Assembly (NCBI RefSeq): GCF_007002745.1
Contig: NZ_SGNY01000002.1
Location: 434,001-498,000 of the forward strand
DNA from: Martinezella rhizogenes
GTDB lineage: Bacteria; Pseudomonadota; Alphaproteobacteria; Rhizobiales; Rhizobiaceae
Direction of reading: 5' to 3'
DNA: 64,000 bases
The translations under genes were made by a program, and so were the position numbers. Shown here one piece after another: positions 44,712 through 53,403 of this stretch (its first letter is position 1; every line of letters starts with the position of its first letter). The notes beneath the pieces are model-generated. The model saw nothing but the letters and a program-made list of their open reading frames with translations, did not search any database and was not told where the DNA came from.

Positions 44712-45017
44712 ATGGACATTGTGACAAGGGATTTCATATCCTTTGATTGGGATAAGAAAAAGCGGCTGATCAATATCGAAAAGCACGGTATCGATTTCGA
44801 GGATGCGGTCGAGGCGCTTTTTGAGCCACATATCGAAATACAGTCCGACCAAAATGGAGAGGTTCGCATACGCGCGGTTTGCCCGTTCATGGGGCGCCTT
44901 ATAACCATCATTTATACGATGCGGGGCGAAACATGCCGGATCATATCGGCGCGAGCGGCACGGAAAAATGAGCAACAATCCTACCACGCGAATAACTTTG
45001 GAAGAAATACGCACTAA
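44712..45017 (+). CDS. brnT: BrnT-family ribonuclease toxin
   Basis: This 101-residue protein has the hallmark BrnT opening FISFDWDKKKRLINIEKHGIDFEDAVEALFEP and the later RIRAVCPFMGRLITIIYTMRG with ISARAARKNE. BrnT folds like RelE toxins and cleaves RNA to halt translation under stress. It is the first gene of the pair and overlaps the antitoxin by 50 nt. The length and catalytic-region residues look intact, so the toxin should be active. The pair lies between dnaG and yqeY, interrupting an otherwise housekeeping region, and could be a mobile insertion that has become fixed. Confidence 0.9.
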   Translation: MDIVTRDFISFDWDKKKRLINIEKHGIDFEDAVEALFEPHIEIQSDQNGEVRIRAVCPFMGRLITIIYTMRGETCRIISARAARKNEQQSYHANNFGRNTH

Positions 45018-45300
45018 GCGCGCTCGCGGCGAAAAGAGCGAGACAGACTGGGTGCGAGTCGATGCCATGACCGACGAAGATATCGACCGCGCCATGCGCG
45101 ACGATCCGGACTGGGCCGGCTTTGAAAACATAGACTGGTCAAAGGCCGAAGTGGTTTTCCCCACAGCCAAGCAATCGATTTCCATTCGCCTCGACCAGGA
45201 TGTCGTCGATTTCTTCAAATCCACCGGCAAAGGCTATCAAACCCGCATGAATGCGGTGCTGCGCCACTATGTGCACGAGCAGAAAAAACGGCCGGGCTGA
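44968..45300 (+). CDS. brnA: BrnA-family antitoxin
   Basis: This 110-residue antitoxin has the BrnA pattern. A polar N-terminal region with DWVRVDAMTDEDIDRAMRDDPDWAGFE binds the toxin. The C-terminal ribbon-helix-helix DNA-binding part is KQSISIRLDQDVVDFFKSTGKGYQTRMNAVLRHYV (about 66-100). It overlaps the end of brnT in another frame, so translation is coupled. It should neutralise BrnT and, with it, repress the operon through the palindrome at 44643. Confidence 0.9.
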   Translation: MSNNPTTRITLEEIRTKRARGEKSETDWVRVDAMTDEDIDRAMRDDPDWAGFENIDWSKAEVVFPTAKQSISIRLDQDVVDFFKSTGKGYQTRMNAVLRHYVHEQKKRPG

Positions 45301-45598
45301 AACGTCTCGGGACGGATTGCCCGGATTCGGCGCAGAAGACGAGGATCATTTTCGAGCGAGTGGGAGACGGCAGGTCCCCATTGCGCCTGCTTCCGGCAAA
45401 TTTATGGCAGTGCAACATCACCAAAAATTATGTTTTTGTAATTTGAGCGCCCCGTCGCGGCGGTGTAAAAACAAAACACAGTCAAAGGTAGTGCGTGAAC
45501 ATTTCCATAAATCTGCCGACGCCCACAGGCACGTCCCCCTAAAAAAGCCTGTGAGGACCGCATTTTGATCCGCCGGAATGCGCTTTCGTCGACAGAAA
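45301..45598. other. Intergenic region after brnA, no gene seen
   Basis: Just under 300 nt between brnA and the yqeY terminator show no ribosome-binding site plus reading frame that I trust. A loose hairpin ACAGGC...GCCTGT (about 45534-45552) is present and may end the brnTA transcript. Nothing else stands out. Confidence 0.45.
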
Positions 45599-45630
45599 AA
45601 AGGCAGGGTAGCCGTGGCTACCCTGCCTTT
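45599..45630. terminator. Terminator downstream of yqeY
   Basis: AAAGGCAGGGTAGC pairs with GCTACCCTGCCTTT around a 4-nt loop, flanked by an A run upstream and a T-rich tract downstream. It can serve the minus-strand yqeY gene, which ends at 45654, and plus-strand read-through from brnTA. Confidence 0.88.
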
Positions 45631-45653
45631 ACTTTTTCCAACACGCTGGAAGC

Positions 45654-46106
45654 CTACTTCAGCAGATCCTTGACAACGCCGGAGGCCTTGGCGAAGTCGA
45701 TCTGGCCGGGATAACGCTCCTTCAGCGCGTTCATGCACTTGCCCATGTCACGCAGGCCGGAGGCACCGGTCTCGCTGATGACGGCCTGGCACAGTTCGCG
45801 CACCTTTTCGGCCGGAATCTCTTCCGGCATGAATTCCTTGATGATGACGATTTCCTCGCGCTCCTGCGCGGCAAGCTCGGGTCGGCCAGCACCGTCATAT
45901 ATGGTGGCGGACTCTTCGCGCTGCTTTACCATCTTGGTCAGAATCTGCATGATATCCTCATCACTGACGGGGTCCTTGCCCACGCCGCGATTGGCGATAT
46001 CGCGATCCTTGATGGCCGCCTGAATGAGACGCACGGTCGAGGTACGTCTGGCGTCCCGAGCCTTCAGCGCATCTTTCAAAGTATTTGCGAACGTGTCGCG
46101 CATCAT
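45654..46106 (-). CDS. GatB/YqeY-domain protein
   Basis: This 150-residue protein is a YqeY-family member. It begins MMRDTFANTLKDALKARDARRTSTVRLIQAAIKDRDIA and has the tail domain seen in GatB (EEIVIIKEFMPEEIPAEKVRELC, then GASGLRDMGKCMNALKERYPGQIDFAKASGVVKDLL). That domain binds tRNA in the amidotransferase, but the free-standing protein's role is not established. The first ATG of the tandem pair at 46106 has AAGGAG 7 nt upstream; an upstream extension to 46232 lacks family resemblance. It is divergent from carA, as in related genomes where yqeY neighbours dnaG, rpoD and carA. Confidence 0.9.
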   Translation of the reverse strand: MMRDTFANTLKDALKARDARRTSTVRLIQAAIKDRDIANRGVGKDPVSDEDIMQILTKMVKQREESATIYDGAGRPELAAQEREEIVIIKEFMPEEIPAEKVRELCQAVISETGASGLRDMGKCMNALKERYPGQIDFAKASGVVKDLLK

Positions 46107-46440
46107 TTTTCTTCTCCTTGGGAAAGCCATTCCGCAGCTTCGCGATAGGCAAACTTTCCACCTTATTTTTCGCAACGACATAAACGAGCAACTACGCTCA
46201 AGCAAATCAATTGCATAAGCCCTTGAATCCACGGCATCTTAAATCCGCGTAAATCTTGGGCCCATGGTTGACCGCTTGGGCTGCTTTCGTTATTTTCCGG
46301 CACCTGCACGAGATTTTAACGAAGGGTCGGAACGCGAGCTTTATCGCGCGCCCCTTTATGTCACGAAGCCTGCGACAAAAATGGCCCCTTACCCCCTGCC
46401 TTTCAAGAGGTGGGGTGCGAAGCGGCAGAAACGGAACGAG
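46107..46440. other. yqeY-carA divergent intergenic region
   Basis: This 334-nt gap must contain the promoters of both genes. The carA frame stays open back to 46264, but the added residues (rich in Arg/Pro) have no CarA resemblance, so I treat the segment as leader. I do not see a clear attenuator hairpin followed by a T tract or a pyrimidine-sensing motif. Confidence 0.45.
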
Positions 46441-47646
46441 ATGACCGAGACAGCGCCCTGGACTACCCGCAAACCGACTGCAATGCTTGTTCTTGCCGAT
46501 GGCACGGTGATCGAGGGCACAGGCATCGGCGCAACCGGCAAGGTTCAGGCCGAAGTCTGTTTCAACACGGCCCTGACGGGTTACGAGGAAATCCTCACCG
46601 ACCCATCCTATCTCGGCCAGATCGTCACCTTCACTTTCCCGCATATCGGCAATGTCGGCACCAATGAGGAAGACATCGAAGACCTGACCCCCGCCGCCCG
46701 CCGCGGCGCCGTTGGCGTCATCTTCAAGGCCGATATCACCGACCCTTCGAACTTCCGCGCCGTCAAGCATCTGGATGCCTGGCTGAAGGCCCGCGGCGTC
46801 ATCGGCCTTTGCGGCATCGATACGCGCGCGCTGACGGCATGGATCCGCGAAAACGGCGCACCGAACGCGGTCATCGCCCATGATCCGAACGGCGTCTTCG
46901 ACATCGAGGCGCTGAAGGCGGAAGCAAAGGCCTGGAGCGGCCTCGTCGGCCTCGACCTCGCCATCGAGGCGACTTCCGGCCAGTCCTCCACCTGGGCTGA
47001 AACGCCGTGGGTCTGGAACAAGGGTTACGGCACGCTCGGTGAAGCCGATGCCAAATATCACGTCGTCTGCGTGGATTTCGGCGTCAAGCGCAACATTCTG
47101 CGCCTTTTCGCCGGTCTTGATTGCAAGGTGACGGTGGTTCCGGCCCAGACTTCGGCCGAAGACATTCTGGCGCTGAAGCCGGATGGCGTGTTCCTGTCCA
47201 ACGGCCCGGGAGACCCGGCCGCGACAGGCGAATATGCCGTGCCGGTTATCCAGAACCTCATCAAGAGCGAACTGCCGATCTTCGGCATCTGCCTCGGCCA
47301 CCAGATGCTCGGTCTCGCCGTCGGCGCAAAGACCGAAAAGATGCATCAGGGCCACCACGGCGCCAACCATCCGGTCAAGGACTTCACGACAGGCAAGGTG
47401 GAAATCGTCTCGATGAACCACGGTTTTGCGGTTGATGCCAAATCGCTGCCTGATGGCGTCGAGGAAACCCATACGTCGCTGTTCGATGGCACCAATTGCG
47501 GCCTGCGCATCGTCGGCAAGCCGGTCTTCTCGGTTCAGCACCACCCGGAAGCTTCGCCCGGCCCGCAGGACAGCCATTATCTCTTCCGCCGCTTCGTCAA
47601 TCTGCTGCGCGAAAGACAGGGTGAGGCAGCGCTCGCCGAGCGCTGA
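46441..47646 (+). CDS. carA: Carbamoyl-phosphate synthase small (glutaminase) subunit
   Basis: CarA releases ammonia from glutamine and passes it to CarB for carbamoyl phosphate, the precursor of arginine and pyrimidines. The 401-residue protein has the CPSase N-terminal domain (AMLVLADGTVIEGTGIGATG, FNTALTGYEEILTDPSY) and a class I glutamine amidotransferase domain. The nucleophile Cys is in FGICLGHQMLGLAVG (about 282-296), and His/Glu are in HHPEASPGPQDSHYLF near the end. The ATG at 46441 was chosen because it follows GGAACGAG, the same kind of site seen in front of carB, and gives family length. carB lies about 7.3 kb downstream rather than next to it. Confidence 0.97.
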   Translation: MTETAPWTTRKPTAMLVLADGTVIEGTGIGATGKVQAEVCFNTALTGYEEILTDPSYLGQIVTFTFPHIGNVGTNEEDIEDLTPAARRGAVGVIFKADITDPSNFRAVKHLDAWLKARGVIGLCGIDTRALTAWIRENGAPNAVIAHDPNGVFDIEALKAEAKAWSGLVGLDLAIEATSGQSSTWAETPWVWNKGYGTLGEADAKYHVVCVDFGVKRNILRLFAGLDCKVTVVPAQTSAEDILALKPDGVFLSNGPGDPAATGEYAVPVIQNLIKSELPIFGICLGHQMLGLAVGAKTEKMHQGHHGANHPVKDFTTGKVEIVSMNHGFAVDAKSLPDGVEETHTSLFDGTNCGLRIVGKPVFSVQHHPEASPGPQDSHYLFRRFVNLLRERQGEAALAER

Positions 47647-47662
47647 TGGACCTTTCGCGTTC

Positions 47663-47732
47663 GACGTCGTCCCCGGGCCTGACCCGAGGAACCACGTCGA
47701 TGGATCATCGCCTCAAGGGCGAGGGTGACGAC
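47663..47732. repeat. Rhizobial intergenic palindromic element, copy 5 (degenerate)
   Basis: GACGTCGTCCCCGGGCCTGACCCGAGG is a diverged first hairpin, and the outer end GGTGACGAC is inverted relative to the start. Its second hairpin is reduced (CGCCTCAAGGGCG). It lies between the convergent carA and MATE genes. Confidence 0.65.
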
Positions 47733-47758
47733 AGAGCGTTACATTCCAGAAAGAACAC

Positions 47759-47782
47759 AACGGCCCGCTATCAGCGGGCCGT
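47759..47782 (-). terminator. Hairpin overlapping the MATE gene stop codon
   Basis: AACGGCCCGCT pairs perfectly with AGCGGGCCGTT around 2-3 nt. On the minus strand it contains the stop codon of the MATE gene and is followed by TGTGTTCTTT, so it could terminate that transcript. Confidence 0.65.
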
Positions 47783-49168
47783 TTGCATTTCGCGCTTCAC
47801 CAGAATGACGAAGCGGACGGTGAGCAAAACAGCCGCCGTCGAAAGGCCGATCACGAAACCGAACCAGACGCCACGCCCGCCAAAACCGAGCGGAAAAGCC
47901 ATGGTCCAGGCAAGCGCCAGGCCGATCGGCCAATAGGAAATCAGCGCCAGCATCGCTGGAATGCGCGCATCCTTCAGTCCGCGCAGCAGCCCTGCCGTCA
48001 CGGCCTGAATGCCATCCACCAGCTGGAAGACGCCGGCGATGACAACGAGGCTGCTGGCATAAGCGAGCACTTCCGCAGCTTCTGGCAATTTTGGATCGAG
48101 GAACCATTTCGCCAGAAAATCCGGAACGACCGCAAACAAAATGCCGCCGCAAAGGGCAATGCCACAGGCAATGGCGTAGATCATGATCGAAGCGCGAATG
48201 AGGTTTTTGAAATCGCCCTGACCCCGGGCGATGCCCACGCGCACGGTTGCCGCCTGCGACAGGCCGAGCGGGATCATGAAGGCGATGGAGGCAAGCTGCA
48301 GGGCAATGCCATGCGCCGCAAGCTGCACGGTGCCGATCTGCCCCATCAGGATCGATGCGGCGGCAAACAGCGTCACTTCGGCAAGGATGGTGATGCTGAT
48401 CGGCAGGCCCAAGCGCAGCACTTCGAACAGTGCATGCCAGTCCGGCCGCCAGAAACGCACGAACAGCTCGTATTTCTTCGTCTCCTCACGCGTCTGCACA
48501 TAGACAACGATGAAGATGAAGCTGAAAGCATTCACGATGACGGCAACGACGGCAGCGCCATTCATGCCCATTGCCGGCAGGCCGAAATGACCGAACACCA
48601 GCGCATAAGCCATCAAACCGTTCATGACCAACATGATGATGGTGACATAAAGAATGATGCCCGCACGGCCGATGGCGCTGACAAGGCCGCGCAGCACGTA
48701 GAAAAGCAAAGCCGGCAGCAGGCCGAATTTGGCGATGGCGAGATAATGGCCGGTCAGCGCTGCGACATTGGGGTTCTGCCCGAGATAGACCAGAATCCGC
48801 TCGGCATTAAAGAAGACCGGCAAAGCGAGAATCCAGTAGGCGATCGCCACCCACATGCCCATGCGCAGCGAGCGACGAGCCGCCGTCGCATCGCCCTGCC
48901 CGTAAGCCTGCGCCACCATTGGCACCACGGCCACGGAAAATCCCGAGCCGAAAATGAAGACGACGAAGAAGAACTGCCCGGCCAGCACCATGGCCGCCAG
49001 CTTTTCAGCCCCCAGCTGCCCGACGATGACCATGTCAGTGGTATGGATGCCAAGCTGGGCGAGCTGCGCACCGATAAGCGGAATTCCAAGCGCAAGCGTA
49101 GCCTTGAAATGCGAAAGCCACGACCCCGATCCGGAGGGAACGGTTTCTGCAACAACCGACGAAGACAT
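47771..49168 (-). CDS. MATE-family multidrug/toxin exporter
   Basis: This 465-residue protein has twelve hydrophobic helices and the two-fold repeat of NorM-type MATE pumps: LGIPLIGAQLAQLGIHTTDMVIVGQLG (about 27-53), MVAQAYGQGDATAARRSLRMG, then in the second half GLPISITILAEVTLFAAASILMG and RVGIARGQGDFKN. MATE proteins export cationic drugs or metabolites using Na+ or H+ gradients. The ATG at 49168 follows CAGGTGAATTACA. Nothing in the neighbourhood identifies the substrate. The 329-nt gap to the chemoreceptor gene contains both promoters. Confidence 0.92.
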   Translation of the reverse strand: MSSSVVAETVPSGSGSWLSHFKATLALGIPLIGAQLAQLGIHTTDMVIVGQLGAEKLAAMVLAGQFFFVVFIFGSGFSVAVVPMVAQAYGQGDATAARRSLRMGMWVAIAYWILALPVFFNAERILVYLGQNPNVAALTGHYLAIAKFGLLPALLFYVLRGLVSAIGRAGIILYVTIIMLVMNGLMAYALVFGHFGLPAMGMNGAAVVAVIVNAFSFIFIVVYVQTREETKKYELFVRFWRPDWHALFEVLRLGLPISITILAEVTLFAAASILMGQIGTVQLAAHGIALQLASIAFMIPLGLSQAATVRVGIARGQGDFKNLIRASIMIYAIACGIALCGGILFAVVPDFLAKWFLDPKLPEAAEVLAYASSLVVIAGVFQLVDGIQAVTAGLLRGLKDARIPAMLALISYWPIGLALAWTMAFPLGFGGRGVWFGFVIGLSTAAVLLTVRFVILVKREMQTAR

Positions 49169-49497
49169 TGTAATTCACCTGAATTTTGGCCATTGCCCGC
49201 GAATTGCGCAACGGCAGCAGGGTGATGAATAAAATATTCCCTTCCTGCACGCAACCTTTGCGGCCCGATGATCAAAATTTACGCAGAATTTCAAAGCCTG
49301 CCTGCACCGGCTGAAACGGCATGAACCTGAACAAATTTAGCCGAATTTTACCATTTCGCTTTACCTATTAGAACATCGCGTAGTTCTTTTAAATCATAAG
49401 CTGCATGACGCAGAATATTCCCGCCTCAGAGGCATGTCTTTCCCCCCATTCTCCAAGATGACCCGACCGGGCATATCTGGTTTCAAGGACGTGTAGC
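49169..49497. other. MATE-chemoreceptor divergent intergenic region
   Basis: This 329-nt gap holds no gene I can support. It becomes AT-richer between about 49325 and 49430, with a palindromic GAAC-8 nt-GTTC (49371-49386). This is not a LexA box, because the half-sites are inverted instead of direct. Promoters for both neighbours must be here. Confidence 0.45.
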
Positions 49498-51588
49498 TTG
49501 CCAAAAAAATCCAACCTCATGACGCGCATTCTGTTTGCGGCGTCATCACTTGTTGTCGCGGCCTTTGCGGGCTTTTCTTTCTATATCGATAGCCTTCAGC
49601 ACCGGGTCACGACGGAAGCGGTGGCGGAAAACATCGATTCGTCCGGCAAGCAGGCCGCACAGAGCATCGCCAACTGGCTGAGCGGCCGCATCATGCTCAC
49701 CGACACGGTGGCGAAAACGCTTGCGAAGCTTCCGGAGGACGACGCCAAGCTGCAGTTCCTGCAGAACGACGTGTTGACAGCGCAGTTCATGTCCACCTAT
49801 TTCGGCAATGCCGAAACCGGCGTCTTCACGACATTCCCGAAAACACCGCTGCCGGAAGGTTATGACCCGCGCAAGCGCCCCTGGTATCTGGATGCGGTCA
49901 AGGCCGGCAAGCCGGTGCTGACCGAACCTTACACCGACGCCTCAACCGGCGGCCTCGTCATCACTGCCGCCATGCCCGTCTCCGTTGACGGCAAGCTGGC
50001 TGGCGTGACGGGAAGCGACTTCTCGCTGGATTCGCTGGTCACGATGATCAAGTCCGTGGATGCCGGCACGGACGGTTATGCCTTCCTTGTCAACAAGGAT
50101 GGCAAGATCCTCATTCATCCCGATCCGAAACTCGTCGAAAAGCCGCTGAGCGATCTTTTCAAGGTCAACACACCGACAATTTCCTCGGCAATTTCCCAGA
50201 CTGAAATTGACGGCAAGGGCAAGATCACCAGTTTCATACCGGTTGCCGGCCTGCCCTCAGTCGAGTGGTATCTCGGCTTCGTCGTCGATTCCGATATCGC
50301 CTACAGCGCAATCGGCCAGTTCCGGCTGGCGGCGACCATTGCCACGGTTCTTGCCGCCGCAATCATGATCGCGCTGCTTGCAACCGTGCTCTCCCGTTTC
50401 ATCGTCCGCCCCGTCACGCAGATGACCTCGGCCATGGAAGGCCTTGCAGCCGGCAATCTCGATGTCGCCATTCCCGGCCAGGAACGCACCGACCAGATCG
50501 GCTCGATGGCCGCAGCGGTTGCCGTTTTCAGATCGAACGCCATGGAACGCCTGCGTCTGGAAGGTGATGCCGAAGAGAACCGCACGCTTTCCGAACAGGA
50601 GCGCAATGAGCGCGAGAGACTGGCGTCAAAAGATGCCGCAGACATCCAGTTCGCGGTCGATTCGCTCGCCAAAGGCCTGGCGCATCTTTCGGACGGCGAT
50701 CTCAATTACCGCATCGACACGCCTTTCGTGACCCGCATCGACCGCCTGCGCGACGATTTCAACAATTCCGTTGCCAAGCTGAATGTGGCGCTCAGCACCG
50801 TTGGCCAGAACGCCCGCGCAATCGACGCCGGTGCTGGTGAAATTCGCCAATCCGCCGACGATCTGGCACGGCGCACCGAACAGCAGGCCGCCTCGGTGGA
50901 AGAAACCGCCGCAGCGCTCGAGGAAATCACCACCACGGTGAAGGACTCCGCCCGCCGCGCCGAGGAAGTCGGCCGTCTGGTTGATCGCGCCCGCGGCAAT
51001 GCCGAACAATCCGGCATCATCGTCGAAGATGCGGTTCGCGCCATGGAAGGCATCGAAAAATCATCGTCGGAGATCAGCAACATCATCGGCGTGATCGATG
51101 AAATCGCCTTCCAGACCAACCTTCTGGCGCTGAATGCCGGCGTGGAAGCGGCCCGCGCCGGTGAAGCCGGCAAGGGTTTTGCCGTGGTCGCCCAGGAAGT
51201 GCGCGAGCTCGCCCAGCGCTCCGCCAATGCCGCCAAGGAGATCAAGACGCTGATCAACGCCTCCACATCGCAGGTACAATCCGGCGTCGATCTCGTCGGC
51301 AATGCCGGCAAGGCGCTGGAAACCATCGTCCGCGAAGTCCAGGAGATCAACCGCCATATCGACGCCATCGTGACGTCGTCACGCGAACAGTCGACCGGGC
51401 TTCAGGAAATCAACACCGCCATCAACACCATCGATCAGGGCACCCAGCAGAATGCCGCCATGGTCGAAGAACAGACGGCGGCCAGCCACGGACTGGCTTC
51501 GGAAGCGGCGGCGCTCAATGATCTGCTGGCGCAATTCCAGCTCGCTACGGCCACGCGGCGGCAGGCGGAATATGGGCGGGCTGCTTAG
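49498..51588 (+). CDS. Methyl-accepting chemotaxis protein with Cache sensor
   Basis: This 696-residue chemoreceptor has an N-terminal membrane helix (about 8-28) and a periplasmic double-Cache ligand domain (about 35-275; TEPYTDASTGGLVITAAMPV, ILIHPDPKLVEKPLSDLF). A second helix (about 280-302) leads to a HAMP domain (SRFIVRPVTQMTSAMEGLAAGNLDV) and a second HAMP-like segment (about 395-440). The signalling coiled coil carries the conserved tip IDEIAFQTNLLALNAGVEAARAGEAGKGFAVVAQEVRELAQRSA split over about 535-580. There is no C-terminal NWETF-type CheR tether. It begins with TTG at 49498 behind AAGGACGTG; an ATG at 49519 is the alternative. The ligand is unknown. Confidence 0.94.
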   Translation: MPKKSNLMTRILFAASSLVVAAFAGFSFYIDSLQHRVTTEAVAENIDSSGKQAAQSIANWLSGRIMLTDTVAKTLAKLPEDDAKLQFLQNDVLTAQFMSTYFGNAETGVFTTFPKTPLPEGYDPRKRPWYLDAVKAGKPVLTEPYTDASTGGLVITAAMPVSVDGKLAGVTGSDFSLDSLVTMIKSVDAGTDGYAFLVNKDGKILIHPDPKLVEKPLSDLFKVNTPTISSAISQTEIDGKGKITSFIPVAGLPSVEWYLGFVVDSDIAYSAIGQFRLAATIATVLAAAIMIALLATVLSRFIVRPVTQMTSAMEGLAAGNLDVAIPGQERTDQIGSMAAAVAVFRSNAMERLRLEGDAEENRTLSEQERNERERLASKDAADIQFAVDSLAKGLAHLSDGDLNYRIDTPFVTRIDRLRDDFNNSVAKLNVALSTVGQNARAIDAGAGEIRQSADDLARRTEQQAASVEETAAALEEITTTVKDSARRAEEVGRLVDRARGNAEQSGIIVEDAVRAMEGIEKSSSEISNIIGVIDEIAFQTNLLALNAGVEAARAGEAGKGFAVVAQEVRELAQRSANAAKEIKTLINASTSQVQSGVDLVGNAGKALETIVREVQEINRHIDAIVTSSREQSTGLQEINTAINTIDQGTQQNAAMVEEQTAASHGLASEAAALNDLLAQFQLATATRRQAEYGRAA

Positions 51589-51630
51589 GAGAACCGCCTG
51601 CTAGTTGGTGGAGGCAAAGCATACAAACCC

Positions 51631-51747
51631 CGTCACCCCGGACTAGATCCGGGGTCCAGCGCGATCAAGTCCTTGATCGCGAAAGACTCATTTCCTCACG
51701 GCGCAGACGCGCCGTTGCTGGATGCCGGATCAAGTCCGGCATGACGG
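51631..51747. repeat. Rhizobial intergenic palindromic element, copy 6
   Basis: GTCACCCCGGACTAGATCCGGGGT and ATGCCGGATCAAGTCCGGCATGAC are the two terminal hairpins. Between them GCGATCAAGTCCTTGATCGC forms a third. The ends CGTCA/TGACGG are inverted. It follows the chemoreceptor gene. Confidence 0.75.
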
Positions 51748-51877
51748 AGGAGAGGTTTCAACCTCTTTCATGGCCGGAGCGATCCGGCCATTTTTATTTG
51801 CCGCGCGAACGATACCCCGTTCTCTCTACCGGCCCGATCCGCTAGAGCTTGATCGATCATGATATGTGGAGGGATTT

Positions 51878-52357
51878 ATGCTGGAACTGATTTGGCGCGG
51901 CATTGCCATGGGCATTGGCGGCACCGTGTTTATGGATATATGGGCGATTGTGCTGCATCGGTTTTTCGGCCAGTCAGCACCGAACTGGGCGCCGGTCGGC
52001 CGCTGGTTCTGGCATGTGCCAAAAGGCACGATTTTTCACGACAGCATCGCCACGGCCGCACCCTACGAGCATGAACTGGCGCTCGGCTGGATTTCGCATT
52101 ATGCCGTCGGCATCCTCTACGGCATTATTCTGGCACTGGTGGTGCCGGCTGCGTGGTTTGCAAATCCGTCCTTCATCCAGCCATGGATCGTTGGCATCGT
52201 CACGGTTGGTGCGGGCTGGTTCCTGTTGCAGCCGGGTCTTGGCATCGGCTGGGCGGCATCAAAAACGCCCAATCCCACCAAAGTCCGTATTCTCAACCTC
52301 GTGGCCCACACGATCTTCGCGCTGGGCATGTATGCCGTGGCGCTTTTGATGCGCTAA
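51878..52357 (+). CDS. DUF2938 membrane protein
   Basis: This 159-residue protein has four hydrophobic segments and the DUF2938 pattern: LIWRGIAMGIGGTVFMDIWAIVLHRFFG (about 4-31), VPKGTIFHDSIATAAPYEHELALGWISHYAVGILYG, and WFLLQPGLGIGWAASKTPNPTKVRILNLVAHTIFALGMY. The function of the family is not known. The ATG at 51878 follows GGAGGG closely; a GTG at 51866 is the alternative. It converges on the zinc metallopeptidase gene across a compact hairpin. Confidence 0.85.
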   Translation: MLELIWRGIAMGIGGTVFMDIWAIVLHRFFGQSAPNWAPVGRWFWHVPKGTIFHDSIATAAPYEHELALGWISHYAVGILYGIILALVVPAAWFANPSFIQPWIVGIVTVGAGWFLLQPGLGIGWAASKTPNPTKVRILNLVAHTIFALGMYAVALLMR

Positions 52358-52364
52358 ATGAAAA

Positions 52365-52381
52365 GGGGGCTGAAAGCCCCC
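52365..52381. terminator. Short hairpin between convergent DUF2938 and metallopeptidase genes
   Basis: GGGGGCT pairs with AGCCCCC around GAA, preceded by an A run and followed by CTCTCCTGTCTTTAT. It probably works best for the minus-strand metallopeptidase transcript, which reads into the T run. Confidence 0.6.
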
Positions 52382-52396
52382 TCTCCTGTCTTTATC

Positions 52397-53305
52397 TCAG
52401 ATATTCGCCGAGAAAGTATCACAATCTTCGACACGGCCGTTCTGAAAGCCGCGCTTGAACCATTCCATGCGCTGCGCCGAAGTGCCGTGGTTGAAACTAT
52501 CAGGCACCACATAACCTTGGGTCTGCTTCTGCAAGGTGTCGTCGCCGATCTGGTGGGCGGCGTTCAGTGCTTCTTCAAGATCGCCGGTTTCGAGAATGCC
52601 CTTCTGCTCGGTAAACTTGCCCCAGATGCCGGCATAACAATCCGCCTGAAGCTCCACCCGCACCGACATCTTGTTGGCATCCACCTGGCTCATTGACTGG
52701 CGGCGGCGGTTGAACTCCGGCAGGACGCCGGTCAGGTTCTGCACATGATGGCCAACTTCATGCGCGATCACGTAAGCCTGCGCGAAATCGCCGGCCGCAC
52801 CGAAACGCTGGTCCAGTTCCTTGAAGAAGTTGGTATCCAGATAGACCTTGCGGTCGCCAGGGCAATAAAACGGGCCGCTGGCTGCGGAGGCGTTACCGCA
52901 GGCGGAAGACACCTGACCGGAGAACAGCACCAGCGTCGGTTTCTGATAGGTTTCGCCGGCAGACTGGAAGATACCGCTCCAGGTATCCTCGGTTTCCGCC
53001 AGCACGGTGCGTACGAAAGCAGTCGTTTCGTCGGACGACTGACCCTGCGGGCGCGTGCCGGATTGCTGTTGCGTCGTGCCGCCGCCGTCCATCGACATAT
53101 CGCCGCCGGTCAGCAGCGTCAGCGGGTTGATGCCGAGCACCCAGCTGATCAGAAGTATGACCAGAAGACCGCCAATCCCGATACCGCCGCCGCGACGTCC
53201 GATCGGTACCCGCATCCCGCCACGGGAAAAAGGATCACCCGATCCCGCTGACATGCCGCGCCGGTCCTCGATATTGTCCGACTGGCGACGCCCTCTCCAT
53301 TCCAT
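52397..53305 (-). CDS. YpfJ-family neutral zinc metallopeptidase
   Basis: This 302-residue protein has one membrane helix (IGGLLVILLISWVLGINPLTLL, about 43-64) after a basic cytoplasmic start. A periplasmic domain follows with the zinc-binding HEVGHHVQNLTG motif (about 186-197) and the downstream VELQADCYAGIWGKF, whose Glu is the likely third ligand. AYVIAHEVGHHVQ is the family signature. YpfJ proteins are predicted membrane-bound peptidases without defined substrates. Start ATG at 53305. No partner genes are evident. Confidence 0.9.
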   Translation of the reverse strand: MEWRGRRQSDNIEDRRGMSAGSGDPFSRGGMRVPIGRRGGGIGIGGLLVILLISWVLGINPLTLLTGGDMSMDGGGTTQQQSGTRPQGQSSDETTAFVRTVLAETEDTWSGIFQSAGETYQKPTLVLFSGQVSSACGNASAASGPFYCPGDRKVYLDTNFFKELDQRFGAAGDFAQAYVIAHEVGHHVQNLTGVLPEFNRRRQSMSQVDANKMSVRVELQADCYAGIWGKFTEQKGILETGDLEEALNAAHQIGDDTLQKQTQGYVVPDSFNHGTSAQRMEWFKRGFQNGRVEDCDTFSANI

Positions 53306-53403
53306 GCTCTTCTCCCGGCGAATACCGCCTCAACAAGCTGCCTTATAACGGCACTATAATACATCTTGTTCCGGAAGAAAGCAGAGGCGGCAAACGGAAC
53401 CTC

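Noticed and set aside
46264-46440. An N-terminal extension of CarA by 59 residues
   Set aside because: The added segment is Arg/Pro-rich and unlike any CarA; the ATG at 46441 gives the family length and has a better ribosome-binding site.
49371-49386. GAAC-N8-GTTC as a possible LexA box near the MATE and chemoreceptor genes
   Set aside because: Half-sites are inverted and the spacing is 8. The alphaproteobacterial box is a direct repeat with 7-nt spacing, as at 62906.
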